Notes under the pieces: model-generated | The model's database searches: none | What the model was told of the DNA's origin: nothing | The model's input: the letters and a program-made list of their open reading frames with translations, nothing else | Shown: piece by piece, positions 19,204 to 29,685 of the stretch | Numbering within the stretch: position 1 is the stretch's first letter | How the letters are laid out: each line of letters opens with the position of its first letter | Origin: Pseudorhodoferax sp. Leaf265 | GTDB lineage: Bacteria; Pseudomonadota; Gammaproteobacteria; Burkholderiales; Burkholderiaceae_C | Reading direction: 5' to 3' | Length of the DNA stretch: 64,000 bases | Assembly: GCF_001422365.1 (NCBI RefSeq) | Contig: NZ_LMMT01000023.1 | Coordinates: forward strand, 248,001 to 312,000 | Program-made: the position numbers and the translations under genes

Positions 19204-22143
19204 TTACTGCCAGTTCGCCGCGATGACCGGTTGTAGCGTAGCGGCGTAGTCTGCGGGCATCGTCGTCTGCCCTGCGCTCGGTGGAGCGAATGCCGCCATG
19301 GCTTGCACCAGTTGTTGAACCTGCGAGCTCATCAGCGCCAGACTGTCGCCGCTCTCGAAGCGCTCCACCTGGTACTCGGCGCCGAGATACCAGTTGCCGA
19401 CGCTGAACCGGTCGCCGGTGCCCAGCACGCTGATTTCCAGGTCGTTGCCCACCTGACGGAACCACAGCTGGTCGGCCGCGATGTCGGCGCCGAAGCGGGC
19501 GGTGTCCTGGTTCGTGGCCGCACTGCCGTTTTCGGTGATCCGGTCGGCACCATCGCCACGGCGCAGCACATAGATGTCGTTGCCATCGCCACCGATCAGG
19601 TTGTCTGCGCCCTTGCCGCCGATCAGCGTGTCGTGGCCTGCAGCGCCGCTCAACGTGTTGGCAGCGGTGTTGCCGGTCAGCACATTGTCCAGGCTGTTGC
19701 CAGTGCCACTGATGCTGGCGGTGCCGGTCAAGGTCAGGTTCTCCAGGTGGGCACCCAGCGTGCGAGTGACACCGGATTGCACGGTGTCCACGCCTTCGTC
19801 GGCGTTCTCGGTGGTCACATCGCTCGCGTTGTCCACCAGGTAGATGTCGTCGCCCAATCCACCGATCAGCGTGTCGGCGCCGGTGCCACCGTTCAGCGTG
19901 TCGTTGCCGTCCAGGCCGATCAAGGTGTTGGCCGCGCTGTTGCCCGTCAGCACATTGGCCTGCGCATTGCCCGTGGCCTGTACCGCTGCGGCGCCGGTCA
20001 GCGTGAGGTTCTCGACATTGGCGGCCAGGGTGTAGCTGATGCCGGTTTGCACCAGGTCCGTGCCCTCGTCGCTGTTCTCGACGATCTGATCGCCCGCGCT
20101 GTCGACCATGTACGTGTCGTTACCGGCACCGCCGGCCAGCGTATCTGCGCCCGCACCGCCGTTGAGCACGTTGGCGGCGGCATTGCCGGTCAGGCGGTTG
20201 TCCAGGTTGTTACCGGTGGCGTTGATGGCAGCCGTGCCGGTCAGGGTCAGGTGTTCTACGTGGGCGGCCAAGGTGTAGGTAACGCTGGACTGCACCAGGT
20301 CGACACCCTCGTCGGCGGCTTCCACCACCTTGTCGGCCGTGTTGTCCACCACGTAGGTGTCGTCGCCGGCCCGGCCCACCAGCGTGTCCGCACCGCTGCC
20401 ACCGTTCAGTACGTTGGCAGCGCTGTTGCCGGTCAGCGTGTTGGCCAGCGTGTTGCCAGTGGCGTTGAGGGCGGCGGTGCCGGTCAGAGTCAATTGCTCC
20501 ACATTGGCAGCCAGCGTATAGCTGACGCTGGACAACACCAGATCCGTCCCGGCACTGGCACCCTCGGTCACCACGTCGGCGGTGTGGTCGACGATGTAGG
20601 TATCGTTGCCGGTGCCGCCGGCCAGGGTGTCGGCGCCTTCGCCGCCATCCAGCACGTTGGCGGCGCTGTTGCCGGTCAGGACGTTGTTCAACGCGTTGCC
20701 AGTAGCGTGCGTGGCCACTGTGCCGGTCAGCGTGAGTTTCTCGACGTTTGCAGCGAGCGTGTAGCTGACACTGGACTGCACGAAGTCGAACCCTTCGTTG
20801 GCGTTCTCCGTCACCAGATCGGCAGCGTCGTCCACCACGTAGGTATCGTTGCCGGCACCGCCGGCCAGCGTGTCGGCGCCCGCGCCGCCATTGAGCACAT
20901 TGGCGGCGCTGTTGCCGGTCAGGCTGTTGTTCAAGCTGTTGCCGGTGGCGTTGATGGCAGCCGTGCCGGTCAAGGTCAGGTGTTCGACATGGGCCGCCAG
21001 CGTGTGGCTGACGCTGGAACGCACCAGGTCCGTGCCCTCGTCGGCGTTCTCCAGCACCTTGTCGGCGGTGTTGTCGACGACGTAGGTGTCGTCACCGGCC
21101 CCACCGGCCAGGGTGTCGGCACCGGCGCCGCCGTCCAGCACGTTGGCGGCACCGTTGCCGGTCAGCGTATTGGTCAGGGTGTTGCCGGTGGCGTTGATGG
21201 CGGCGGTGCCGGTCAGCGTGAGTTGCTCGACATTGGTGGCCAGCATGTGGCTGACGCTGGACAACACCAGGTCGGTGCCGGCGCTGGCGCCCTCGGTCAC
21301 CACATCGGCCGCGTTGTCGACGACATAGGTGTCGTTGCCGGTGCCACCGACCAGGGTGTCCGCGCCAGTGCCACCGTCGAGCACATTGGCGGCACTGTTA
21401 CCGGTCAAGGTGTTGTTCAACGCATTGCCGGTTGCGTGCGTGGCGGTGGTGCCGGTCAGCGTGAGCTTCTCGACGTTGGCGGCGAGCGTATAGCTGACGC
21501 TGGACTGGACGAGGTCAATGCCCTCGTTGACGTTCTCAAGCACCACGTCGGCTGCGTTGTCCACGACGTACGTGTCGTTGCCGGTGCCGCCAGCCATGGT
21601 GTCGGCGCCTGCGCCGCCGTCGAGCCTGTCGTCGCCGGCTTCACCTTGCACGGTGTCGGCCTCAGCCGTGCCGGTCAAGGTATCAGCGCCAGCAGTACCG
21701 CGAATGACCGGTGCCGGAGCGGCCACCACGGTGAGGGTGAATACGTCACTGGTCGCCAGGCCCTGCGCATCGGTGGCCGTGATTCTGATCTGAACGGCTC
21801 CGACTGCCATGTGGCCTGGCGTGCCGGAGAACCGGAGGCTAGAAGCATCGAAAGTCAGCCAGGACGGAAGCGCGCCGCCGTCTTCCAAGCGGACCGTGTA
21901 GGTCAAGGCAGTTCCAGAATCTGCGTCGGCGAAGGCATTGCTGGGCACCATCCAACTGAAGGCGGCGTTTTCGACGATGCTTTGGTCTCTGATCGGTACG
22001 GCCACGAGGGGCGACAAGGATCCCGACACCAAGGCTTTGATTTGTGGAATACCCCAAACGACCGTCGGTGCATCGGCAAAGCGGATCTCCTCGATCTGCC
22101 AGCCGTTCGTGGCGTCGGTGTGGAAGTAGTTCTCCACCCGCAC
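19204..22143 (-). CDS. RTX protein C-terminal part: cadherin-like domain and RTX-type tandem repeats
   Basis: A 979-residue reading in the same frame as the N-terminal part but after its stop codon. It starts inside an HCBP-related domain ([18 protein letters not shown]). A dystroglycan/cadherin-like Ig domain follows ([28 protein letters not shown]). Then come eight tandem units of about 81 residues, each with a [17 protein letters not shown] calcium-binding turn and a [13 protein letters not shown] strand. The C-terminus (about the last 60 residues, ending VIAANWQ) is the expected place for the type I secretion signal. Whether it is translated on its own is unknown. Confidence 0.8.
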   Translation of the reverse strand: MRVENYFHTDATNGWQIEEIRFADAPTVVWGIPQIKALVSGSLSPLVAVPIRDQSIVENAAFSWMVPSNAFADADSGTALTYTVRLEDGGALPSWLTFDASSLRFSGTPGHMAVGAVQIRITATDAQGLATSDVFTLTVVAAPAPVIRGTAGADTLTGTAEADTVQGEAGDDRLDGGAGADTMAGGTGNDTYVVDNAADVVLENVNEGIDLVQSSVSYTLAANVEKLTLTGTTATHATGNALNNTLTGNSAANVLDGGTGADTLVGGTGNDTYVVDNAADVVTEGASAGTDLVLSSVSHMLATNVEQLTLTGTAAINATGNTLTNTLTGNGAANVLDGGAGADTLAGGAGDDTYVVDNTADKVLENADEGTDLVRSSVSHTLAAHVEHLTLTGTAAINATGNSLNNSLTGNSAANVLNGGAGADTLAGGAGNDTYVVDDAADLVTENANEGFDFVQSSVSYTLAANVEKLTLTGTVATHATGNALNNVLTGNSAANVLDGGEGADTLAGGTGNDTYIVDHTADVVTEGASAGTDLVLSSVSYTLAANVEQLTLTGTAALNATGNTLANTLTGNSAANVLNGGSGADTLVGRAGDDTYVVDNTADKVVEAADEGVDLVQSSVTYTLAAHVEHLTLTGTAAINATGNNLDNRLTGNAAANVLNGGAGADTLAGGAGNDTYMVDSAGDQIVENSDEGTDLVQTGISYTLAANVENLTLTGAAAVQATGNAQANVLTGNSAANTLIGLDGNDTLNGGTGADTLIGGLGDDIYLVDNASDVTTENADEGVDTVQSGVTRTLGAHLENLTLTGTASISGTGNSLDNVLTGNTAANTLSGAAGHDTLIGGKGADNLIGGDGNDIYVLRRGDGADRITENGSAATNQDTARFGADIAADQLWFRQVGNDLEISVLGTGDRFSVGNWYLGAEYQVERFESGDSLALMSSQVQQLVQAMAAFAPPSAGQTTMPADYAATLQPVIAANWQ
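19640..21612 (-). repeat. Eight tandem ~243-bp RTX units with a three-unit higher-order period
   Basis: About eight units of roughly 81 codons repeat in this stretch; the TYVVD turn recurs every ~243 bases. Units 1 and 4 share [11 protein letters not shown], units 2 and 5 share [15 protein letters not shown], and units 3 and 6 share [19 protein letters not shown]. This shows that a three-unit block (~729 bp) was duplicated. Boundaries are approximate. Confidence 0.8.
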
Positions 22144-22211
22144 CTGGTCGGCCGTGCCACGTCGGCAACTGCCACGCCGGCCTTGAACACCAGTTTGTCC
22201 ACGTTGCCCGC
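22064..22211. repeat. Direct repeat copy 1 in RTX gene (148 bp)
   Basis: Identical by eye to the stretch at 22612-22767, except that the other copy has 8 extra bases (GCCAGCAC at about 22709-22716). It encodes the damaged start of an HCBP-related domain, and the 8-base difference puts the flanking segments in different frames. Confidence 0.85.
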
Positions 22212-22470
22212 CGAGGTGTCCACGTCCACGATGCGGTCCTGGCCATCGCCACGGCCGAACAGGTAAGTGTCGTTGCCCGCCTCGTTGCTCGGGTAGCTGA
22301 ACGGGTCTGACCAGTACGTGCTGCCCACCAGGATGTCGTTGCCCGTGCCGCCGTCCAGCGTGTCGTCGCCCGCACCACCGGACAGAATGTCGTCGCCCGC
22401 TTCGCCCTTCAGCGTGTCATTGCCAGCTTCGCCGTGCAGGTTGTCGTTGTCGCCACCGCCGAGCACGGTG

Positions 22471-25400
22471 TCATTGCCCGCGCGGGCGTACAACGTGTCG
22501 TTGCCCGCCCCGCCGTTCAGCGTGTCGTCGCTGGCGTAGCCTTGCACGGTGTCGTTGTCGGCCGTGCCGGTCAGCACCATGGTCTTGACAGTGGCCAGCG
22601 TCCACACGGTGGTCGGTGCATCGGCAAAGCGGATCTCCTCGATCTGCCAGCCGTTCGTGGCGTCGGTGTGGAAGTAGTTCTCCACCCGCACCTGGTCGGC
22701 CGTGCCACGCCAGCACGTCGGCAACTGCCACGCCGGCCTTGAACACCAGTTTGTCCACGTTGCCCGCAGTAGTGTCGTTGTCCGAGATCGTGTCCTGCCC
22801 ATCTCCTATGCCAAACAAATAGGTTTGATTGCCCGCACCTCCAAATAGCGAATCGTTGTTGATACCGCTGCTGGCAACTGCGCGCGCCTTCACTTCTGCA
22901 ATGGTCCACACGGTGTTCGGCGCATCGGTGAAGCGGATCTCCTCGATCTGCCAGCCGTTCGTGGCGTCAGCGCCGAAGTAGTTGTCGATGCGCACCTGGT
23001 CGTTGGTGCCCACGATCTTGAGCACCAAGGTGTCGCCGTCGCGGTGGATGGCCACGTCGGCCACCGCCACGCCGGCCTTGAACACCAGCTTGTCCAGGTT
23101 GCCCACCGTGTTGTCGGCATCGCGGATGGTGTCCTGCCCGTCACCGCGACCGAACAGATAGGTGTCGTTGCCTGCCGTGGCGTTCGTGTAGTCCCAGTGG
23201 CTGTACGAGACGTTGCCCCCGCTCAGCCGGTCGTTGCCCGCGCCGCCGTCGATGGTGTCGTCACCATCGCCACCGACCAGCCAGTCGTCGCCGCTGCCAC
23301 CGAGCAAGGTGTCGCTGCCGGAGCCGCCTTGAAGCTGGTCGTTGCCACCCTCGCCATAAAGGGTGTCAATGCCATCATTTCCCGCGACCGAGTCATCCCC
23401 CGATCCACCAAACAAAACATCGTTCCCAGCGTTGCCCGACAGGTTGTCGTTGCCCGCTTGTCCGTCGACGATGTCGTTGCCGTCCCCAGCGTCAAATACA
23501 TTGCCGAGGCCGTCGCCGGCAAATGCGTCAGACCCACCGGAACCGGCAGTCGCGCCCGAACTGAAGAAGCTAACTTCGCCGGCACTGAATCCGTCGCGAG
23601 CATCTGAATTTGTCACCGCCTGCTGCATCAAGGCGCGCACTCGATCCGTGCCACCCCAGCCCATCTCATCGAACATGACGCCAAGACTTTTGTAGATGTC
23701 CAAAAGCAGCGCAACACCTTCCTGCGGATTGGTTGCAGCGACCGCAGTAAGTGCCGCTTCCATTCGGCTGAAATCAAAGCCGACGCCCGTATCGCTCACG
23801 GTGAGGTCCACCATGTCCAGGTACTTCGACAGTCGCAACGGCGCCATCAGATTGGACGTGGCGTCATCCACGATTCGGTTCCACAGACTTTCGATATGGC
23901 CGATGCCCACCAAGGGCGAAGGAATGCTGACGCGGATGTACCCCGCTTCGCTCGACATGAACGCGATCCGCGTATCTCGGATGATGAGCGACAGTGGCAC
24001 CCACACCTCCACGGGGCGCCCATTCGTGGGTGCACTCACCGGAATGAACCCGCCGTAGGCATCGCTTTGGACTCGTCCCCAATCCAGAAAAGTATGTCCG
24101 GTGAACGCCTCGTAGGCATGGATCTTCTCCAGCCCACCGACCATGCGCTCACGCATGGCATCGAACTTTCCCAAGTCGGCAGCGGAAAGCGTCGCCCGGT
24201 AGCTGGCCCGGTCTTCATCGCTGGCCTTGATGGCCATGTCCATCCAGCCGCGCTCCTGATCGTCCTGCGGGTCGCTCAGGATCAGACCGTAGCCGGCCGC
24301 AAGACCTTGCCTGCTGGCGCTGTTGTAGGCCGACTCGTTGCCCCACTCACGCAGCAAACCAGCTACGGCATCCTTGAAGCTTCCGTGTGTACTGGCGCCC
24401 TTGGCCTGGTTATAGAGCGTGACCAGTTCTGGACTCAGCGTCGCCGCCTCTTGCAGATCACGCACCCAGCCGCTACCGCCGATGTTCATCAACGACTTGG
24501 CTTCCTCGCTGATGGTGATCGGGGCAAATGAGCGCTCGAAGTTGTTCTGCGCCAGGATGAAACTGCCCGCCTGACCTTCGGAGCCATCCGTGCGCGTGAA
24601 GCTGCCGTTTTGCACCAGCATGCCGTCGCCGTAGGTTTGGAAGGTCGCCGTGCTGGCGATCTGGATATCCCTGACGTTGGCATCGGCCAAGGTCTGCAAC
24701 TCGGTGGCTTGGCTGATTCCGTCCTGGTTCAAGTCGCGCCAGACGCGCAGATTGGCGTATTGGGCGTCGCTGGCGTCGAACTTCCCGTCAGCGTTGCTAT
24801 CAAGTTCTGACAGCGCTGCGAAACCGTGGGCGGCCTTGGTGCCGTCGGCCAGCAGGGTTTCATCACCAAACAGTTCGCGTCCGGAATCAATCTGACCGTT
24901 GGCGTTGCGGTCCCAAACCAGCAGACCGTCGTCAGCGCCAGCCCAAGCGGTGCCGGTCTTGATGGCGTCGCCATTGGCGTCGAAGAGGATGCCGGCAGAT
25001 AGAGGGGTGATTTCCAGACCGTCGCCGTCTAGGTCGAGGATTAGGGGGTCGGTGTAGGGGATGTAGTGGATGGTTTTGACTAGGGGGTCGGGAGTGGCCC
25101 CAATTGACCGGGAAACGACAGGCCGTGGCGAAAGCGGATAATTTACGTCAAGCAGTGAAGCGCCAATGCCAGCCAATGCCAGCGCACGGCCCACTACTGC
25201 TAGAGCCAATCCAATTGGCTGCCCCCCTGGCACGACCATGCAAACGGCTGCCATGACGGAAACACTATTGCCAACGATGCTTATCGCATCGCCCATATTA
25301 ACTTGATTTTTTTCGTTAGCATCAATTCCGATTTTTACCAAAGTAATGAGCCCTGCGGCTGGATTGACTGCAATTGCGCCACCAATAGGGGCGACGGCAG

Positions 25401-25521
25401 ATATTACTCCAGCAAGCGCCTGACCACCAGCAGAGAGCATGGAAATCCCTTGGCCCGCAGTCCATGTGCCCTGAGTTCCGCCCACAATGGCAATAACAAC
25501 ATCAATCTTTTGATCGCTCAT
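22471..25521 (-). CDS. RTX protein N-terminal part: hydrophobic effector-like domain, FrpC-like self-processing module, RTX repeats
   Basis: A 1016-residue reading. Residues 1-157 are Gly/Ala-rich and hydrophobic (for example GGQALAGVISAVAPIGGAI), like pore-forming glycine-zipper segments. At D158-P159 begins a FrpC-type self-processing module: PLILDLDGDGLE, then WDRNANGQIDSGRELFGD, LSELDSNADGKFDASDA and LRVWRDLNQDGISQA. In FrpC the Asp-Pro bond is cut in response to calcium and the new Asp can crosslink to a lysine of another protein. RTX nonapeptides (GGSGSDTLLGGSGDDWLVGG) lie around residues 665-775, then an HCBP-related domain. The last ~75 residues are out of frame after the first indel. 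The ATG overlaps the upstream gene (ATGA). Confidence 0.85.
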   Translation of the reverse strand: MSDQKIDVVIAIVGGTQGTWTAGQGISMLSAGGQALAGVISAVAPIGGAIAVNPAAGLITLVKIGIDANEKNQVNMGDAISIVGNSVSVMAAVCMVVPGGQPIGLALAVVGRALALAGIGASLLDVNYPLSPRPVVSRSIGATPDPLVKTIHYIPYTDPLILDLDGDGLEITPLSAGILFDANGDAIKTGTAWAGADDGLLVWDRNANGQIDSGRELFGDETLLADGTKAAHGFAALSELDSNADGKFDASDAQYANLRVWRDLNQDGISQATELQTLADANVRDIQIASTATFQTYGDGMLVQNGSFTRTDGSEGQAGSFILAQNNFERSFAPITISEEAKSLMNIGGSGWVRDLQEAATLSPELVTLYNQAKGASTHGSFKDAVAGLLREWGNESAYNSASRQGLAAGYGLILSDPQDDQERGWMDMAIKASDEDRASYRATLSAADLGKFDAMRERMVGGLEKIHAYEAFTGHTFLDWGRVQSDAYGGFIPVSAPTNGRPVEVWVPLSLIIRDTRIAFMSSEAGYIRVSIPSPLVGIGHIESLWNRIVDDATSNLMAPLRLSKYLDMVDLTVSDTGVGFDFSRMEAALTAVAATNPQEGVALLLDIYKSLGVMFDEMGWGGTDRVRALMQQAVTNSDARDGFSAGEVSFFSSGATAGSGGSDAFAGDGLGNVFDAGDGNDIVDGQAGNDNLSGNAGNDVLFGGSGDDSVAGNDGIDTLYGEGGNDQLQGGSGSDTLLGGSGDDWLVGGDGDDTIDGGAGNDRLSGGNVSYSHWDYTNATAGNDTYLFGRGDGQDTIRDADNTVGNLDKLVFKAGVAVADVAIHRDGDTLVLKIVGTNDQVRIDNYFGADATNGWQIEEIRFTDAPNTVWTIAEVKARAVASSGINNDSLFGGAGNQTYLFGIGDGQDTISDNDTTAGNVDKLVFKAGVAVADVLAWHGRPGAGGELLPHRRHERLADRGDPLCRCTDHRVDAGHCQDHGADRHGRQRHRARLRQRRHAERRGGQRHVVRPRGQ
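22612..22767. repeat. Direct repeat copy 2 in RTX gene (156 bp)
   Basis: Partner of the repeat at 22064-22211. Relative to the intact related domain near 23000-23060, which reads VADVAIHRDGDTLVLKIV, this copy lacks about 35 bases and the other about 43. This is the first frame break met by a ribosome. Confidence 0.85.
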
Positions 25522-25724
25522 TTGTAGCTCCCAAGAAACACATAGACTCCATAGGCGGCGAGAAGAGAGATTTGTATCCTCACGCTAAGCTTGTTGATCT
25601 CCTTAATCTTCATCTCATTTTCCTTCGAGGTTGAATTCTTCTTCAGTCGGAAAACCTTAACAGCAAAACATATTTGAATGCATGCGCAGAGCAGAAAAAT
25701 AATTCCCAAAGATCTAGCACTCAT
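25518..25724 (-). CDS. Small two-helix membrane protein, candidate immunity protein (68 aa)
   Basis: A 68-residue protein with two predicted membrane helices (LGIIFLLCACIQICFAV, residues ~6-22, and IQISLLAAYGVYVFLG, ~50-65). They are joined by a Lys-rich loop (KVFRLKKNSTSKENEMK) that should face the cytoplasm. The ATG at 25724 has a strong GGAGG site six bases upstream; a TTG 12 bases earlier is less likely. It overlaps both neighbours by ATGA: the microprotein before it and the RTX gene after it. Tight coupling to a gene with a hydrophobic toxin-like N-terminus suggests immunity, as for small membrane immunity proteins of glycine-zipper bacteriocins. GC content is about 37%, far below the flanks. 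I do not recognise the family. Confidence 0.75.
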   Translation of the reverse strand: MSARSLGIIFLLCACIQICFAVKVFRLKKNSTSKENEMKIKEINKLSVRIQISLLAAYGVYVFLGSYK

Positions 25725-25873
25725 CGGCACCTCCAAGTAAGTCCATTGGAACAGATTGAAATCTCACAGATATTCCCGCCAGATTGACAAGACGTACAGT
25801 GAGGCACTTCCGGCAGTGCACCTAAGCGAATTATTTCGCCTCTCGGCGCCACGTTGAAGTAGCGTATTGACAT
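25721..25873 (-). CDS. Cys-rich microprotein (50 aa)
   Basis: A 50-residue predicted protein starting MSIRYFNVAPRGEIIR. It holds five cysteines, four of them as C-x2-C (HCTSCQ), then C-x4-C (NICEISIC), followed by WRC at the end; this could be a zinc ribbon or disulfide knot. Its ATG lies one base after the hlyD stop (TGACATG), and its own TGA overlaps the next ATG (ATGA). That packing is the main evidence that it is real. The ribosome-binding site is weak, so it may be translated by coupling. Function unknown: an accessory, a second immunity factor or a small secreted peptide are possible. Confidence 0.55.
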   Translation of the reverse strand: MSIRYFNVAPRGEIIRLGALPEVPHCTSCQSGGNICEISICSNGLTWRCR

Positions 25874-25874
25874 G

Positions 25875-27313
25875 TCACCGCTCTCGCAAGCTTTCGCCGC
25901 TAGCACGGCGGATAGGACTCAGCAGAAAATCAATCACCTGCCGCTTGCCGGTCTTGATTTCTGCAGTCAAATTCATTCCTGCGGTGAGTTTGATAGATCT
26001 GCCATCCACATCGATTTCATGCTGATCCAACTTGAGCGTCACAGGAAATATCGCCCCGCGCTTCTCATCATTGACCGCATCCGCTGTCACCCGGCTCACA
26101 GTCGCCCCCACCGTCCCGTACCGCGTGAAGTTGAATGTCTCCAACTTGATCTCCGCCTGTTGCCCTGCGGTCACAAACCCGATGTCCTTGTTCTCCAGCG
26201 TCACCTCCGCCGTGACCTCCGCGTTCTCGGGCACGATGACCATCAGCACCTGTGCCTCCGTCACCACCCCGCCCGCGGTGTGCACCGCCAGCTGTTGCAC
26301 CGTCCCGGCGACCGGCGCTGTCAGCGTGGCCAGCTTCTCGCGCTGGCGGGCCTTGGTTTGCTCTTGCTGAGCCTGGGCATGCACAAGTTCGGCCTTGGCC
26401 TGGCGCTCGTGCAGCAGGCGTCGGGTCTCCGCCAAATAGGCGGCCCTGGCGTTCTCGCTCTCGCGGATGGCGGCCTGGGCTTCCAGCAGCCGGGCCTTCT
26501 GGGTGGCCAGATCACGTTCCAGCTCGATGCGCTCGCGCGAGCGGTCCTGCCCGGCGTGGCTGGCCATGAAGCCCTGGGCGATCAGCTGGTGGAAGTCCTG
26601 CTCACGCCGCCGCGCCAGCGGCAGCGTGGCCTGCAGCTTGTCGACCATCGCGCGCACGGTGTCCGCTTCGGCCTGTTTGCGCACCAGCTCGGCGCCGGCC
26701 TTGGCCAACCGGGCCTGCACGTCGCTCCACTCGGCCTGCAGCTGGGCCTGGGCAGCCTGGGCTTCTGCTTCTGTCCAGTCGGCAGGCTGCGGGCGGGGCA
26801 GACTGGCGCCGCTGTGCTGTTGCAGGGCCGCCAGCAAGCTGCGCGTGCGCAGGGCTTCGGATTGGGCCGCCTTGCGCTGCTCCAGCACGCTGGCGTTGTC
26901 GGCCGTGGCGGCCGTGGGGTCCAGCGTGACCAGGGCTTGACCGGCCCGGACCCGGTCGCCGTCCTTCACCAGCACCTGCTGCACCACGCTGCGTTCCAGC
27001 GGCTGGATCAGCTTTGTGCGCTCGCTCACCACGATGCGCCCCGGGGCGACAGCCACGATGTCGACCTGGCCGATGCAGGCCCAGGCCAGTGCGATGGCAG
27101 CCAGGCCGATCAGCAGCCAGGCCAATCGGCGCGGGGCCGGGTGCACCGGCGTGTCCTGCAGGCTCAGCGCGGCGGGCAGGAAGGCCGCCTCGTCGGCCAG
27201 GCGCTTCGGGCCGGCCAGTTCGTGGCGCAGGCCCCATGCGGCCTGGAACACGGCGCGGTAGCGGGCCAGCAATTCCAGTGCGGGGTGGCGCAGGACAGGG
27301 GTCGGGTTCGCGC

Positions 27314-27317
<4 letters not shown>
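25875..27317 (-). CDS. HlyD-family type I secretion periplasmic adaptor
   Basis: A 480-residue membrane-fusion protein linking the inner-membrane ABC exporter to an outer-membrane TolC-like channel. One N-terminal membrane helix (RLAWLLIGLAAIALAWACI, ~48-66) is followed by barrel-sandwich strands (GRIVVSERTKLIQPL, DGDRVRAGQALVTLD), long coiled-coil helices and the second lipoyl half (LTAPVAGTVQQLAVHTAGGVV). The C-terminal beta-barrel includes FTRYGTVGATVSRV. The start MSANPTPVLRHP at 27317 overlaps the hlyB stop by ATGA. No TolC gene is in the window, so the outer-membrane part must be supplied from elsewhere. Confidence 0.94.
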
Positions 27318-29548
<2,231 letters not shown>

Positions 29549-29592
29549 GACAACCTTTCAACATCGTGTACGCGTTTGTAGCTAGATGTTGA

Positions 29593-29607
29593 CTGGCTGC
29601 ATGCCAG
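29593..29607. promoter_or_regulatory. Inverted repeat upstream of the type I secretion operon
   Basis: CTGGC-TGCAT-GCCAG, five-base arms, 45 bases before the hlyB start and inside the 137-base gap to the next gene. It could be an operator or a hairpin in the leader. I see no clear promoter boxes. Confidence 0.3.
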
Positions 29608-29685
29608 CTAGTTGGCAAGTCCCATTGAACGCCCTGTGCACAAATCAACGCTTGCGCATGGCCCTGCTGTCCAGCATGCAATAAG

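Larger units (their letters stand above)
19204..25521 (-). pseudogene. RTX giant gene, interrupted by paired frameshifts (full extent)
   Basis: This is the full span of one large RTX-carrier gene, about 2,100 codons. The first 940 codons and the last 980 codons are in the same frame. Between about 22706 and 22160 the sensible reading is shifted. Compared with the intact related domain near 22920-23100, the two damaged domains lack about 35 and 43 bases, together 78 bases, so the original frame returns. A TGA at 22473-22471 ends translation in between. The result is a truncated N-terminal product without the C-terminal secretion signal, unless the sequence was misassembled in these repeats. 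The parts are listed separately. Confidence 0.7.

Noticed and set aside
19303-22266. 987-codon plus-strand frame opposite the RTX repeats
   Set aside because: It mirrors the repeat periodicity and lacks any recognisable domain.
22160-22706. Programmed ribosomal frameshifting in the RTX gene
   Set aside because: Two shifts would be needed, without slippery heptamers, and the comparison with the intact domain shows simple deletions.
19640-23500. CRISPR-like regular repeats
   Set aside because: The repeats encode RTX units in frame with ~243-bp or 27-bp periods and no unique spacers.
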